A stretch of DNA of 64,000 nt from Streptomyces flaveus (GTDB lineage Bacteria; Actinomycetota; Actinomycetes; Streptomycetales; Streptomycetaceae), in assembly GCF_014647675.1 (NCBI RefSeq), contig NZ_BMPQ01000035.1, positions 1-64,000 of the forward strand, read 5' to 3'. This document shows positions 32,093 to 40,664 of the stretch, one piece after another. Both the position numbers and the translations under genes were made by a program. The stretch's first letter is position 1; every line of letters starts with the position of its first letter. The notes under the pieces were generated by a model. The model was not told the DNA's origin and ran no database searches. It was given only the letters and a program-made list of their open reading frames with translations.

Positions 32093-33961
32093 TCAGACGG
32101 CCGGCTCGAAGGGCTCGATCTCCGGAAGGTCCGGCAGGGGAATGTCGGGGTATCCCGGCAGGCTGCTCTGGCGCACGATGTACGTGCAGTTGGTGTACGT
32201 GTAGCCGGGGTCGATGCTCATGCCGTCGGCCTCGTTCCTCACATTCCCCGCGTCTTCGTCGGCGTACTTGATGAGGGTGTGGTAGTCGCCGGCGGGCAGG
32301 TTGAGATAGTCGGTCGGGTAGGAGAGGCCGCTGTTCGAGCAGGCGGCGTCCGCGGCCTGCGACTCGCTGGAGTACTCGGTGCAGCCGGCGCAGGCCGTGA
32401 GGGTGATGCGGCCGGTGACCGGGCCGGTGTAGAGGAACTCGACCGCGGTCGGGGCGTCGTTGCTGATCTTCAGGGGCATCTTGGCGCCGCCCGGGCTACG
32501 GGACGGCGGCAGTTTCCGGCCCGCCTCGGGCCGTTCCTCGGCGATCTCCGCGGCGATGGCTATCTGCCGGGCACGCTTGGCGTTCTTGTTGTCCTTGTAC
32601 GTGTCGGCGAAGTCGTTGAGCGTGGTGGCCGCCGCGCCGAACTTGTCGTCCTCGAACTCGTCGACCCCGCAGGCGTAGGCGCCGGACTCCACCGCCTTGA
32701 CGGCGTCCGTGCGCAGCCCGTCACCGGGGCTGCCCGCGGGCAGGTCGACCATGGTCCGGCTGATGGCCTGCAACTCCTCGCTGGCCGGGCAGGGGTCGTT
32801 GCCCTTCAGGGCCTTGGACTGGTTCGCGATCTCCGCGCTGACGGCCGGTCCGACCTTGGCGGCCGACTCCGAGTCGGGGAACGTACGCAGGAGTTCGGTC
32901 AGTTCGCCGCCGTTCGCCTTCGTTTCGGTCGCCGCGTCGGAGCCGCCGAGGTTCGTGATGCCGCACTCGTAGAGCGAGGTCTGCAGGGGCTCGACGGGCC
33001 AGTCGGTCAGGGAGCCGAGCCGCTGCTTGCCCATCGTGTCGGGCAGCTTCCACAGATACCGCAGCGGTTCCAGGGCCTCGCAGTACTGCTTTTCGCGGTA
33101 GGGCGCGGCGACGGTGTCGTAGTACCGGTCGAGGCGGTCGGGGATGCGCTCTGCCGCCCGGCTGCCGGGATGGTCGTCACCGAGCGCACGGTAGGCCTTC
33201 AGCGCCCGCTCGTAGTCCGCCTTGGCCTCGGCGAAGCCGCCCTGCCGCGAGGCGGCGGTGACCAGCCGGTCCGTCTTGGCGAGCCGGTCGAGCAGCATCT
33301 GCTGGTACGCCTCTTCCCGCGCCGCCTCGTACCCCACCGCGCTACCGGCCGGCACCGCGAGCAGCACGAGCCCGAGCCCGGCGGCGACCATCGGCCGCAC
33401 CGGCAACGTCATCCGCGTACGGCGCCCCAGCCACGCCCCGTGGACCGCGGCCAGCATCAGTACGAGGCCGTACGCCCATATCACCCCGCCCGGCACCCCG
33501 TCCGGGTCGGCGGGCAGCGCGGCCACCAGCAGCCAGCCGGTCGCGATCCAGCACAGGGCGGCCAGCGGCCAGCGCCGCAGGAGCACGTACCCGAGCCCGA
33601 GCCCGGAGAGGTTGAACAGCCCGGCCGCCGCGGCCCGCCACGGGTCCGGGGGCACGGCGTCCTCGGGCTCGTCGGCCGGCGGCGTGTAGGAGGTCAACCA
33701 CTCGGAGGCCGGCGGCCCCGGCGGCCCGACGGTCGGCGGGCCGCCGGGCAGCGGGGGTGGAGGCGACGACGGGGGCACGGGCGGCAACGGAGGTGCTTCC
33801 GGTGCGGACGACGCAGGCTCGGGCGGCGACGGAGGTACGTCCGGTGGAGGCGGCGCGGACGGCGGAGGCGACGAAGGCGACGGCGTCGACTCCGGCTCCG
33901 GTCCGCTGCCCGACGGCTCTCCCTTGCCACCGACACCCGACGGCTCTTCGGACCCACTCAT
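32093..33961 (-). CDS. membrane protein with Pro-rich N-terminus and extracytoplasmic domain
   Basis: 622 aa from ATG 33961 (GGAG nine bases upstream). Residues 1-90 are almost only Pro, Ser, Glu and Gly, so disordered. About four membrane helices follow (LFNLSGLGLGYVLLRRW to VAAGLGLVLLAVPAGSAVGY). The next ~290 residues are helical with a tetratricopeptide-like look (AEAKADYERALKAYRALGDD; CEALEPLRYLWKLP) and several Cys. The C-terminal ~130 residues are beta-rich with a Cys-containing CAGC and paired Cys, probably disulfide-bonded outside the cell. I do not know this family. Topology suggests a cell-envelope protein that binds something outside. Confidence 0.72.
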   Translation of the reverse strand: MSGSEEPSGVGGKGEPSGSGPEPESTPSPSSPPPSAPPPPDVPPSPPEPASSAPEAPPLPPVPPSSPPPPLPGGPPTVGPPGPPASEWLTSYTPPADEPEDAVPPDPWRAAAAGLFNLSGLGLGYVLLRRWPLAALCWIATGWLLVAALPADPDGVPGGVIWAYGLVLMLAAVHGAWLGRRTRMTLPVRPMVAAGLGLVLLAVPAGSAVGYEAAREEAYQQMLLDRLAKTDRLVTAASRQGGFAEAKADYERALKAYRALGDDHPGSRAAERIPDRLDRYYDTVAAPYREKQYCEALEPLRYLWKLPDTMGKQRLGSLTDWPVEPLQTSLYECGITNLGGSDAATETKANGGELTELLRTFPDSESAAKVGPAVSAEIANQSKALKGNDPCPASEELQAISRTMVDLPAGSPGDGLRTDAVKAVESGAYACGVDEFEDDKFGAAATTLNDFADTYKDNKNAKRARQIAIAAEIAEERPEAGRKLPPSRSPGGAKMPLKISNDAPTAVEFLYTGPVTGRITLTACAGCTEYSSESQAADAACSNSGLSYPTDYLNLPAGDYHTLIKYADEDAGNVRNEADGMSIDPGYTYTNCTYIVRQSSLPGYPDIPLPDLPEIEPFEPAV

Positions 33962-34251
33962 ACCGACCCACTCCCCCAACTGCCGTATGTCCAGGACATC
34001 TTGCCCCTTTACAGGCCCTCTATGCTCCCGCAGGCGGCCGGGGAGGGGTCCCGAATGGACGGAGGAAATGCTGAACGGAAGGTGATGACGCGGTCACTCT
34101 CGCCGGGTTGGTTGTGTAGAAGATGATCCTGCTCGCGTGACCCGCCGCGACGGCTGCCTGCGCCGGCGCAGGTTGGGCATTGTCACCGGAGGTTGGTCAC
34201 CAGTAGGTTCGAGCCGCTGACGTTCGAGCGACAGGGGATGCGGGGCCTCGG

Positions 34252-34770
34252 GTGGCACTGCTGGACACACTGGTGACAACGGCCACCGGGGCGCTGTCCG
34301 CCACGATCGGGGTCCTGGTCGGGGGCATCGTCACACACCGTGCCCAGGACCGTCAGTGGCTGCGGGACAAGCAACTGATCGCCTACGAGGAACTGATCAG
34401 CCACTACGCCAAGTTCACGATGACCATCAGCCGCGCCCATGCCGGCCGACAAGGCTGGGACTACGACTGGAGCGAGTGGAGCGCAGCCCTGACCCGTGCC
34501 AGCCTGGTCGCCCCCGCAGACGTCGCGGGGGAGATCGACAACTTCGGCAAGGCCATCGGCGCGTTCCTGGACCAGGTGGCGCGTGACCCGGCACGGGACC
34601 CGTTGCACAATCCGTTGAGCGTGGAGGAGTTCGCCCGGGCCAGTAGAGCGCCCGCCCAAGCGCAGGTGCAGTTGGTCAACGCAATACGACGGTCACTGAG
34701 CAAAGACCAAAAGGCACTGCCCTTCTGGATAGGCGGATCCCTCGCGGGCAGTCCCGACGACACCAGATAG
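34252..34770 (+). CDS. small membrane-anchored hypothetical protein
   Basis: 172 aa, GTG start without a clear ribosome site. One N-terminal membrane helix (VTTATGALSATIGVLVGGIV), then a cytoplasmic helical segment (HRAQDRQWLRDKQLIAYEEL). This helix-plus-coiled pattern is frequent in actinobacterial proteins of unknown function. No neighbour in operon. Confidence 0.6.
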   Translation: MALLDTLVTTATGALSATIGVLVGGIVTHRAQDRQWLRDKQLIAYEELISHYAKFTMTISRAHAGRQGWDYDWSEWSAALTRASLVAPADVAGEIDNFGKAIGAFLDQVARDPARDPLHNPLSVEEFARASRAPAQAQVQLVNAIRRSLSKDQKALPFWIGGSLAGSPDDTR

Positions 34771-35075
34771 ACGATGCACGGCCGGAAAGCCCATCCACCG
34801 CCCACGATCGCACGGCGCATCCCGGCGCTCATCAAGGAATCGAACGCGTCCTTCACCGACCGCGACCGCTCCCCAAGATCTGCGCCAGAGCCCAAAACTC
34901 GACAACACTGCGGTACTTGCCAGGGCAGCATCGGGATGCTCCTGGCGAAAGGTGCTGGTCATGCCTGAGTAGGGGGCAAGTCTCGAGGATGCCGCGCAGG
35001 ATGGATCGTCCGGGCGCTGTAATCGCCGTGGAAAACCACTCGGCGGCATACGAAGCCGGGAGGCACAGTGATTCC
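34771..35075. other. gene-free stretch
   Basis: About 300 bases between the membrane protein and the nucleotidyltransferase. I see no coding frame, hairpin or repeat that I would trust. Confidence 0.4.
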
Positions 35076-35882
35076 ATGAGCGGAAGAGGACTGAACCAGG
35101 ACGGGACGATCGCGCGTGAAGGTGCGCTGAGCTGCGTGCCAGAAGCTTTCGCGGCTGTCGTCGATGCCTCCCGCGCTCAGATCACCGAGATGTTCGGCAG
35201 CACACGACTGCACAGCGCCTACCTCTACGGCAGCATTCCCCGCGGCGCCGCCGTCCCCGGTGTCTCCGACCTCGACCTGCTTCTCGCCCTCCGCGACGAG
35301 CCCACTGAGGCCGACCGAGCGGACGCCAAGACGATCGAGGCTGCTCTCGACCGTTCCTGTGCCCAAATCAACGGCGTCGGCATCCTCCTGTCCGGCGTAC
35401 GCGCCCTTCTCAGCGAACTCGAACGCCATGACGGCGGCTTTTTTGTCGCCTGCCTGTGTACCCCGCTGCTGGGCAACGATCTCGCCGAACAGCTTCCCCG
35501 CTACCGCCCCACATCCTTGCTCGCCCGCGAGACGAACGGCGACCTCCCTCTGGTGCTCCCGCGATGGCGCGCCCGAGCGGCAGAGGCCGCCACGGACGCC
35601 GACCGCAAGACCCTCAGCCGCGTCGTAGGCCGCCGCATCGTCCGCACAGGGTTCACGCTGATCATGCCTCGCTGGGGCGGCTGGACGAGCGACCTCAGCG
35701 AGTCCGCCGAGCTATTCGGCCACTACTACCCCGACCGCGTCGAGCAGATGCGCGTCGCTGCGGCCACCGGCCGCACGCCCTCGGCAAACCCGGCGGTGCT
35801 CAGCATGCTCATCGACCACCTGGGACCCTGGCTCGCAGCCGAATACACAACCGTGCACGGCGAGAAAGCACCTCGCCCCTGA
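35076..35882 (+). CDS. MNT-type nucleotidyltransferase
   Basis: 268 aa. Pol-beta-like nucleotidyltransferase motif YLYGSIPRGAAVPGVSDLDLL at residues ~48-68 contains the GS of the first loop and the metal-binding D-x-D. Together with a C-terminal helical part (residues ~150-265) this is the size of an antibiotic-adenylyltransferase or MNT/HEPN-like enzyme. It would transfer a nucleotide to a small molecule, protein or RNA. The start ATG has GGGAGG 12 bases upstream, rather far. No HEPN partner gene lies beside it, so a toxin-antitoxin role is not supported. Confidence 0.75.
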   Translation: MSGRGLNQDGTIAREGALSCVPEAFAAVVDASRAQITEMFGSTRLHSAYLYGSIPRGAAVPGVSDLDLLLALRDEPTEADRADAKTIEAALDRSCAQINGVGILLSGVRALLSELERHDGGFFVACLCTPLLGNDLAEQLPRYRPTSLLARETNGDLPLVLPRWRARAAEAATDADRKTLSRVVGRRIVRTGFTLIMPRWGGWTSDLSESAELFGHYYPDRVEQMRVAAATGRTPSANPAVLSMLIDHLGPWLAAEYTTVHGEKAPRP

Positions 35883-35936
35883 GTTGACAGCACTCGCTTG
35901 TCACATGACGCTCCGTCCCACGAACTACGCGGGGGG

Positions 35937-36794
35937 CTATGCCGTGGCTGCGGGGTCGGTTGCCGTGAAGGCGTCCGCGTGCTCCGCAGCCCACTGTCCG
36001 AAGGTGCGGGCCGGGCTGCCGGTGACCTTCTCGACGGTGTCGACGACCGTACGGCCCACCTCCGGGGTGTTCCCGTACGCCTCGATCAGGAAGCCGATCA
36101 CGTCGTCCGGGTGGCCCGCCGCCCGCCACTGGGCGACGGCCTGCTCCTCGGTCAGCTCGACCAGGGCGATCTCCCGGCCACAGACTGCGGCAAGCTTCGC
36201 CACCTTGTCACCGACGGTCAGCAGCTCAGGGCCGGTGATCACGTACTCCTGGCCCCCGTGCCCCTCCTCGGTGAGCGCGACCGCGGCGACGGCGCCGATG
36301 TCGCCCTCGTGGACCATGGCGCTCAGCCGGGAGACGAACGGCTCACGGACTTCACCCGAGGCCACGATCCCGTCCATCCACTCGAGCGCGTTGGCCATGA
36401 ACTCGACCGGCATGAGTACGGTCCAGTCGACACTGTCGTCGGCCCGCACGGCGTCCTCCAGCAGGGACGGCCCGCCGCCGTGCAGCACGGTGACCCGGCG
36501 TACGCCGGCCGCGCGGGCCAGCTCCAGGATCCGCGGACCGGTCTCCAACGGGGCGAAGTAGGGCCCGCCGAAGGTGATCAGATGGAGGCCGGTGACGCCC
36601 TCAAGGGCCGGGATCAGGCTGTCGGGTTCGGTCAGGTCGCCCTGAACGACCTCGACTCCGGCTGGGAGCGTGGCCGTTGCCGCATCCCGGGTGAGGGCGC
36701 GGACCGCGTGGCCGCGGGCGAGCAGTTCGGCGACGACCTGGCGGCCGACGGTTCCGGTGGCGCCGGTGACAAGAATCTTCTGCGTCTGTGTCAT
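35937..36794 (-). CDS. NmrA-like NAD(P)-binding reductase
   Basis: 285 aa from ATG 36794. The N-terminus ILVTGATGTVGRQVVAELLA is a Rossmann NAD(P) site with the GxTGxxG spacing of atypical short-chain dehydrogenases. The body follows NmrA/quinone-reductase (QorB-like) proteins: VVQGDLTEPDSLIPALEGVT, LHLITFGG. No classical Tyr-x3-Lys pair. It may act as a redox sensor or reduce quinones or azo compounds. It stands alone, convergent with the nucleotidyltransferase. Confidence 0.8.
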   Translation of the reverse strand: MTQTQKILVTGATGTVGRQVVAELLARGHAVRALTRDAATATLPAGVEVVQGDLTEPDSLIPALEGVTGLHLITFGGPYFAPLETGPRILELARAAGVRRVTVLHGGGPSLLEDAVRADDSVDWTVLMPVEFMANALEWMDGIVASGEVREPFVSRLSAMVHEGDIGAVAAVALTEEGHGGQEYVITGPELLTVGDKVAKLAAVCGREIALVELTEEQAVAQWRAAGHPDDVIGFLIEAYGNTPEVGRTVVDTVEKVTGSPARTFGQWAAEHADAFTATDPAATA

Positions 36795-36888
36795 GGCACG
36801 ACCATAGGGAGCATCTAGGTCAGATCCTGTCCGCGATGGCCTCGGCAGTCCGCCGTACACCACGTCTGTGGACGCGACCCCGTGTGCG

Positions 36889-37305
36889 TCAGCGTGTCTC
36901 CCGCAGCCGCCGGCGGCGCATCGCCTGCGTGCCCAAGAGGAGCGCGACGGTCAGGCAGGCAACGGCCAGCGGCGCTCGGTTGGTCTCCATCCACTCGACC
37001 AGATCGTCGCGCCGCCACGTGATCAGGGCCATGCCGCTGCCTCCGGTGACCATCCACAGCAGCGAGACCAGTGGACTGTCGCGACGCGCCCCCAACTCCG
37101 CGAGGAACAACAGTCCTCCCGAGAGCAACACCATGGCAGCGACAAGGATCTCGCCGTCCACGCCGCTGACGAGAATCGCCTCACCGAAGAGCAGGGAGAC
37201 GCCGGCCAGGAACGCCTTCAGCCCGGCCTGCCCGTCACTGGGAAGCGTCAGCACGGCCACCATCTGCACCCCCATGACACCAGCGACCGCCCACATGGCA
37301 TCCAT
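36889..37305 (-). CDS. small integral membrane protein
   Basis: 138 aa from ATG 37305 (GGGGAG 9 bases before). Four membrane helices: WAVAGVMGVQMVAVLTL, LKAFLAGVSLLFGEAILV, ILVAAMVLLSGGLLFLAEL and LAVACLTVALLLGTQA, with a short amphipathic segment before the last. Arg-rich C-terminal end (RRRRLRETR). No family recognised. A longer reading from 37470 would add a Pro-rich non-membrane leader that looks non-coding. Confidence 0.55.
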   Translation of the reverse strand: MDAMWAVAGVMGVQMVAVLTLPSDGQAGLKAFLAGVSLLFGEAILVSGVDGEILVAAMVLLSGGLLFLAELGARRDSPLVSLLWMVTGGSGMALITWRRDDLVEWMETNRAPLAVACLTVALLLGTQAMRRRRLRETR

Positions 37306-37486
37306 GTCCCGCACTCCCCTCGCTCGCGTGCCGGCCAGACACACAGGATCAGCGGAGGAGTCCGGGACGGGTCCCGGAGGCGGCTCCCCACCCTCCCCGC
37401 AGGCGCCCCGCTCAACCGTCGGAGGCAGGCCGTCGGTCCTACAGTGAGAAAAGCGCGCAACTCGGCCCATCCAGGGGAGACTTCAC

Positions 37487-37852
37487 ATGGCACTGTTCGG
37501 AAACGCCCACACCGTCGACCCGGCGAAGGCCCAGCACGACTACGCGCGACTGCTCGGGCAGGACGAGCAGGTGTACGCCGCTTACCTGCTGATCCGCGAC
37601 ACCATCCTCTTCACCGACCGCCGCCTCATCCTCATCGACAAGCAGGGCATCACCGGCAAGAAGACGGAGTACCACTCCGTCCCGTACCGCAGCATCACCC
37701 ACTTCTCCGTCGAGACCGCCGGCCACTTCGACCTCGACGCCGAACTGAAGATCTGGATCTCCGGCACCCCCACCCCGATCGAGAAGACCTTCACCAAGGG
37801 CGTCGACATCTACGAAGTCCAGGCGATCCTCACGCAGTTCGTGGCGCGTTAG
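37487..37852 (+). CDS. bacterial PH-domain protein
   Basis: 121 aa, AGGGGAGA before the ATG. The whole protein is one bacterial pleckstrin-homology domain: VYAAYLLIRDTILFTDRRLI, then a Lys-rich loop (DKQGITGKKTEYHSVPYRSI), ending with IYEVQAILTQFVAR. Such single-domain proteins are widespread; they may bind lipids or proteins but the ligand is unknown. Its 3' end overlaps the convergent kinase gene by 23 bp. Confidence 0.85.
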   Translation: MALFGNAHTVDPAKAQHDYARLLGQDEQVYAAYLLIRDTILFTDRRLILIDKQGITGKKTEYHSVPYRSITHFSVETAGHFDLDAELKIWISGTPTPIEKTFTKGVDIYEVQAILTQFVAR

Positions 37853-38288
37853 CCAACTCCCGTACGGCGAACGCGAACTCACACCAGACGATCTTCCCCG
37901 GGTCCCGCTCGGCCACGCCCCACTTGTCCGCCACCGCCGACACGAGCAGCAGGCCCCGCCCCGACTCACCCGCGGACGGCACGACGCGCGGCTCCCCGTC
38001 GCCGCTGTCGTGGACCTCCACACGGAGTGCTCCGTCGTCGCACGGGAGGAGGCAGAGCCGGAAGCCCCGGCCTGGAGGTACGCCGTGGAGGAGGGCATTG
38101 GTGGTGATTTCGCTGACGCACAGCAGGACGTCGTCGTACGTCGCTTCCGGTACGCCCCAGTCCTTCAGCGCGGCCTTCGTGAACTCCCTTGCCGCCGGGA
38201 TCGATTGGCGTTCTCGCCGGTAGAAGCGTTCGCGGGGAGCGGGTGAGTTTTCGTTGTTCACGGGACGAGTGTCACGCTCTGTGTCCAT
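37830..38288 (-). CDS. HATPase-domain regulator (RsbW-like)
   Basis: 152 aa from ATG 38288. It has the GHKL ATPase boxes of anti-sigma kinases: N box VSEITTNALLHG, G1 box EVHDSGDGEPRV and G2 GRGLLLVSAVADKWG. There are many such small kinases in Streptomyces, usually beside an XRE regulator and a DUF397 protein, exactly as here (both follow divergently). Together they act in signalling that affects development or antibiotic production. A GTG eight codons downstream is an alternative start. Confidence 0.82.
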   Translation of the reverse strand: MDTERDTRPVNNENSPAPRERFYRRERQSIPAAREFTKAALKDWGVPEATYDDVLLCVSEITTNALLHGVPPGRGFRLCLLPCDDGALRVEVHDSGDGEPRVVPSAGESGRGLLLVSAVADKWGVAERDPGKIVWCEFAFAVRELANAPRTA

Positions 38289-38374
38289 GATGGAGCAGTG
38301 CGTGGGCTCGTACGGAATTCTTGTACGGGCCTGTCGCGGTGAACATACGTACCGCGGTGGGGAGTTGGACCTGC

Positions 38375-39205
38375 ATGAACTCCAGGAAGCGTTCACGCAA
38401 GAACGCCTCGGCGATGAAGATGGTCGGCGCGCAGTTGGCTGTGCTGAGGCGGGCGGCCGGTTTCACCCAACGCACGCTCGCCGAGCGGGCACGGGTGGAC
38501 GAGGAGACGATCGCGTCGATCGAGCAGGGCAGACGGCCGCTGAAGGAGGACTTCGCGGAGCTGCTGGACAAGATCCTTGACACGAAGGGGGTGTTGGCCG
38601 CGGCGCTGGAGCACATGCCGGAGGTGGATCTGTTTCCTCGGTGGGCTGAGGAGTTCATCGACTTGGAGCGGGAGGCGATCGCGCTCTCGTGGTACGAGAA
38701 CCAGGTGCTGCCCGGCCTCCTCCAAACCGAGGCCTACGCCCGTGCCGTCCTCCGCAACGACGTTCCGGCGCTGAGCGAGGATGAGATCGAGTTGCGTGTC
38801 GCGGCACGCATGGCGCGTCAGAAGATCCTGCACCGCGAGGATCCGCCGACTGCCAGCTTCATCTTTTCCGAGGTGACCTTGATGGACCGGCTGGGAGGCG
38901 ATCAGGTCTACTACGAGCAGTTGCGGCGCCTCCGGGAGTGGGCCGAACTGCCGGGGATCACACTCCAAGTCATGCCAGTCGGCCGGCAGTTCCATGCCGG
39001 TCTCGCAGGGCCATTCATTCTGCTGGAGACTCCCGACTACCAGCGGCTGGCCTACACCGAGGCCCCGCATGGGAGCAGGCTTATCGCGAACCCCGATGAG
39101 GTGTCCTACCTGGAGCGCAGGTATGCCATGCTGCGGACACAGGCACTCAACCCTGAAGAGACCAAGCGCCTGTTGGACCGTCTGCTAGGAGAGCGAGAGC
39201 AATGA
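38375..39205 (+). CDS. XRE-family regulator with DUF5753 domain
   Basis: 276 aa from ATG 38375. Helix-turn-helix at residues ~15-70: LAVLRRAAGFTQRTLAERAR, then VDEETIASIEQGRRPLKEDF. The remaining ~190 residues are the DUF5753 sensor (LSWYENQVLPGLLQTEAYAR, LQVMPVGRQFHAGLAGPFIL, YLERRYAMLRTQALNPEETK). Such genes pair with a DUF397 gene, which overlaps here by four bases (ATGA). The pair works like a regulator with a small partner, possibly a toxin-antitoxin-like or BldB-like set. Confidence 0.87.
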   Translation: MNSRKRSRKNASAMKMVGAQLAVLRRAAGFTQRTLAERARVDEETIASIEQGRRPLKEDFAELLDKILDTKGVLAAALEHMPEVDLFPRWAEEFIDLEREAIALSWYENQVLPGLLQTEAYARAVLRNDVPALSEDEIELRVAARMARQKILHREDPPTASFIFSEVTLMDRLGGDQVYYEQLRRLREWAELPGITLQVMPVGRQFHAGLAGPFILLETPDYQRLAYTEAPHGSRLIANPDEVSYLERRYAMLRTQALNPEETKRLLDRLLGEREQ

Positions 39206-39441
39206 GCACCGCACGTCAGTGGTTCAAGTCGAGCTACAGCAGCGATCAGGGCGGCGCCTGCCTCGAAGTCGCCTACGACTGGCGGAAGTCCAGCTACAGC
39301 AGCGACGAGGGCGGCGACTGCGTCGAGGTAGCCACCCACCCTTCAGCCATCCACATCCGCGACTCCAAGACCCCCGACGGCCCGCTCTTCACCGTCACCC
39401 CCGCCACTTGGACGTCGTTCCTCACGCTCGCCCGCGACTGA
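39202..39441 (+). CDS. DUF397 protein with an internal tandem duplication
   Basis: 79 aa, coupled to the XRE gene (ATGA). DUF397 proteins are ~60 residues with one W-x-KSSYS ... C-x-EVA unit followed by IHIRDSKTPDGPLFTVTPATW. Here the first unit appears twice (WFKSSYSSDQGGACLEVAYD and WRKSSYSSDEGGDCVEVATH), from a 60-bp duplication at 39220-39333, lengthening the protein by 20 residues. Its last third overlaps the convergent MFS gene by 99 bp. Confidence 0.85.
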   Translation: MSTARQWFKSSYSSDQGGACLEVAYDWRKSSYSSDEGGDCVEVATHPSAIHIRDSKTPDGPLFTVTPATWTSFLTLARD

Positions 39442-40578
39442 CAGCGACAGCGCAACCGTCACCGCGATCGACGCGACGGCCATCACCACCATCGCCGCCC
39501 CCGCCGACGTCAGTTGAGCCACCGCCCCCGCCAGCCCGGCACTCACCCCTTGCATCGTGAGCATCCCGGCGGAGTGCAATCCCAGGGCGTGACCGCTGAG
39601 TTCGGGCGGGGTGAGGGCCATCAACTGTTCCTGCTGGACCAGGCTCGCGCCGAAGCCCACGGAGGCCACCGCTACGACGACCGCCGCCACCGGCACCCCC
39701 GGCCGCAGAGCGAACAGCAGGTACGGCGCAGCCAGCAGCAGTAGCAGCGGGATGCCGAACCGGGGCCGCACCCGGGACGGAAGGATGCGGCCCACCGTCA
39801 CATCCCCGACGAACATCCCCAGCGCCGCGCAGGCGAAGAGCAGGCCCGCGTGGTCGGGGGCGTACGGGACGTACAGCGACTCGCAGCCGACGATCAGGCC
39901 GTTGGGGAGCCAGAGGAGCAGGTAGACGTTGCGGCGGGGTGCGTACGACCACAGGCGTGCGTTCGTACGCCAGGTCTCGGCCACGGAGGGGCGGCCGGAC
40001 GCGCGGGGCGGGCGGCGGGTCAGGCCGAGGCGGGCCGTGATCGCCGCCGCGAGGTAGAGCGCCGCGGCCGTGAGCAGGGTGCCGCGCGGGGACAGGAGCG
40101 TGACGAGGACGCCGCCGGTTGCGTACCCGGTGATCTGCGTGAGCCCGTTCGCCATGTTGAAGACCGAACGGCCAAGCAGATAGCCGTCCTTGGGCAGGAT
40201 CTCGTTCAGCAGACCCCAGCTGACTCCTCCGCCCAGCGAGGCCACCAGGCCCAGCAGCAGGATCAGCGCGAAGATCGCCCACAGGGACACGGGCGCCGCC
40301 AGGATCGCCGTACCCGCCGCGAATGCCAGGGCGATGCCCGTGATCGTCGCCCGGGGCGGCAACCGGTCGGCCGCCGACAGGAGCGTGGTCGCGCCCAGTA
40401 CCTGGGCCAGGGACGGCCCGAACATGCTCAGCGCCGAGAGCAGGGGCGAGTCGGTGGCCGCGTACACCAAGGTGCCCAGGGCCAGTCCGCTCATCGTCTG
40501 CGCGGCCCCTTTGACCAGGGAGGTCAGGAACAGCGGCGTGAACTCCGGCGTACGGAACAGGGATTGGTAGGAGCGCAT
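39343..40578 (-). CDS. MFS transporter
   Basis: 411 aa with about 12 membrane helices (from FTPLFLTSLVKGAAQTMSGL to AAMVVMAVASIAVTVALSLS). The fold is that of the DHA3/MFS_1 exporters regulated by adjacent ArsR-type genes. The last ~30 residues (GEREERRPSGGGDGEERAVG) are hydrophilic and encoded opposite the DUF397 gene, so the true C-terminus may be short and the antisense stretch accidental. Divergent from an ArsR/DUF5937 regulator with a palindrome between them. Confidence 0.85.
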   Translation of the reverse strand: MRSYQSLFRTPEFTPLFLTSLVKGAAQTMSGLALGTLVYAATDSPLLSALSMFGPSLAQVLGATTLLSAADRLPPRATITGIALAFAAGTAILAAPVSLWAIFALILLLGLVASLGGGVSWGLLNEILPKDGYLLGRSVFNMANGLTQITGYATGGVLVTLLSPRGTLLTAAALYLAAAITARLGLTRRPPRASGRPSVAETWRTNARLWSYAPRRNVYLLLWLPNGLIVGCESLYVPYAPDHAGLLFACAALGMFVGDVTVGRILPSRVRPRFGIPLLLLLAAPYLLFALRPGVPVAAVVVAVASVGFGASLVQQEQLMALTPPELSGHALGLHSAGMLTMQGVSAGLAGAVAQLTSAGAAMVVMAVASIAVTVALSLSVAGEREERRPSGGGDGEERAVGGLGVADVDG

Positions 40579-40616
40579 GAGCGGAGTCTCGGAGCGACCG
40601 CGGCCCGACCGTTAAT

Positions 40617-40636
40617 GTTTCGCGTGGATGCGAAAC
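40617..40636. promoter_or_regulatory. inverted repeat between MFS and ArsR genes
   Basis: GTTTCGC-GTGGAT-GCGAAAC, seven perfect pairs, in the 86-bp divergent spacer. It is the best candidate for the ArsR binding site controlling both genes. Confidence 0.6.
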
Positions 40637-40664
40637 CAAAAAGACCGGAGGCGGGCGGACAGGC

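Noticed and set aside
35076..35882. MNT/HEPN toxin-antitoxin pair
   Set aside because: No HEPN gene on either side; the protein is longer than minimal MNT antitoxins.
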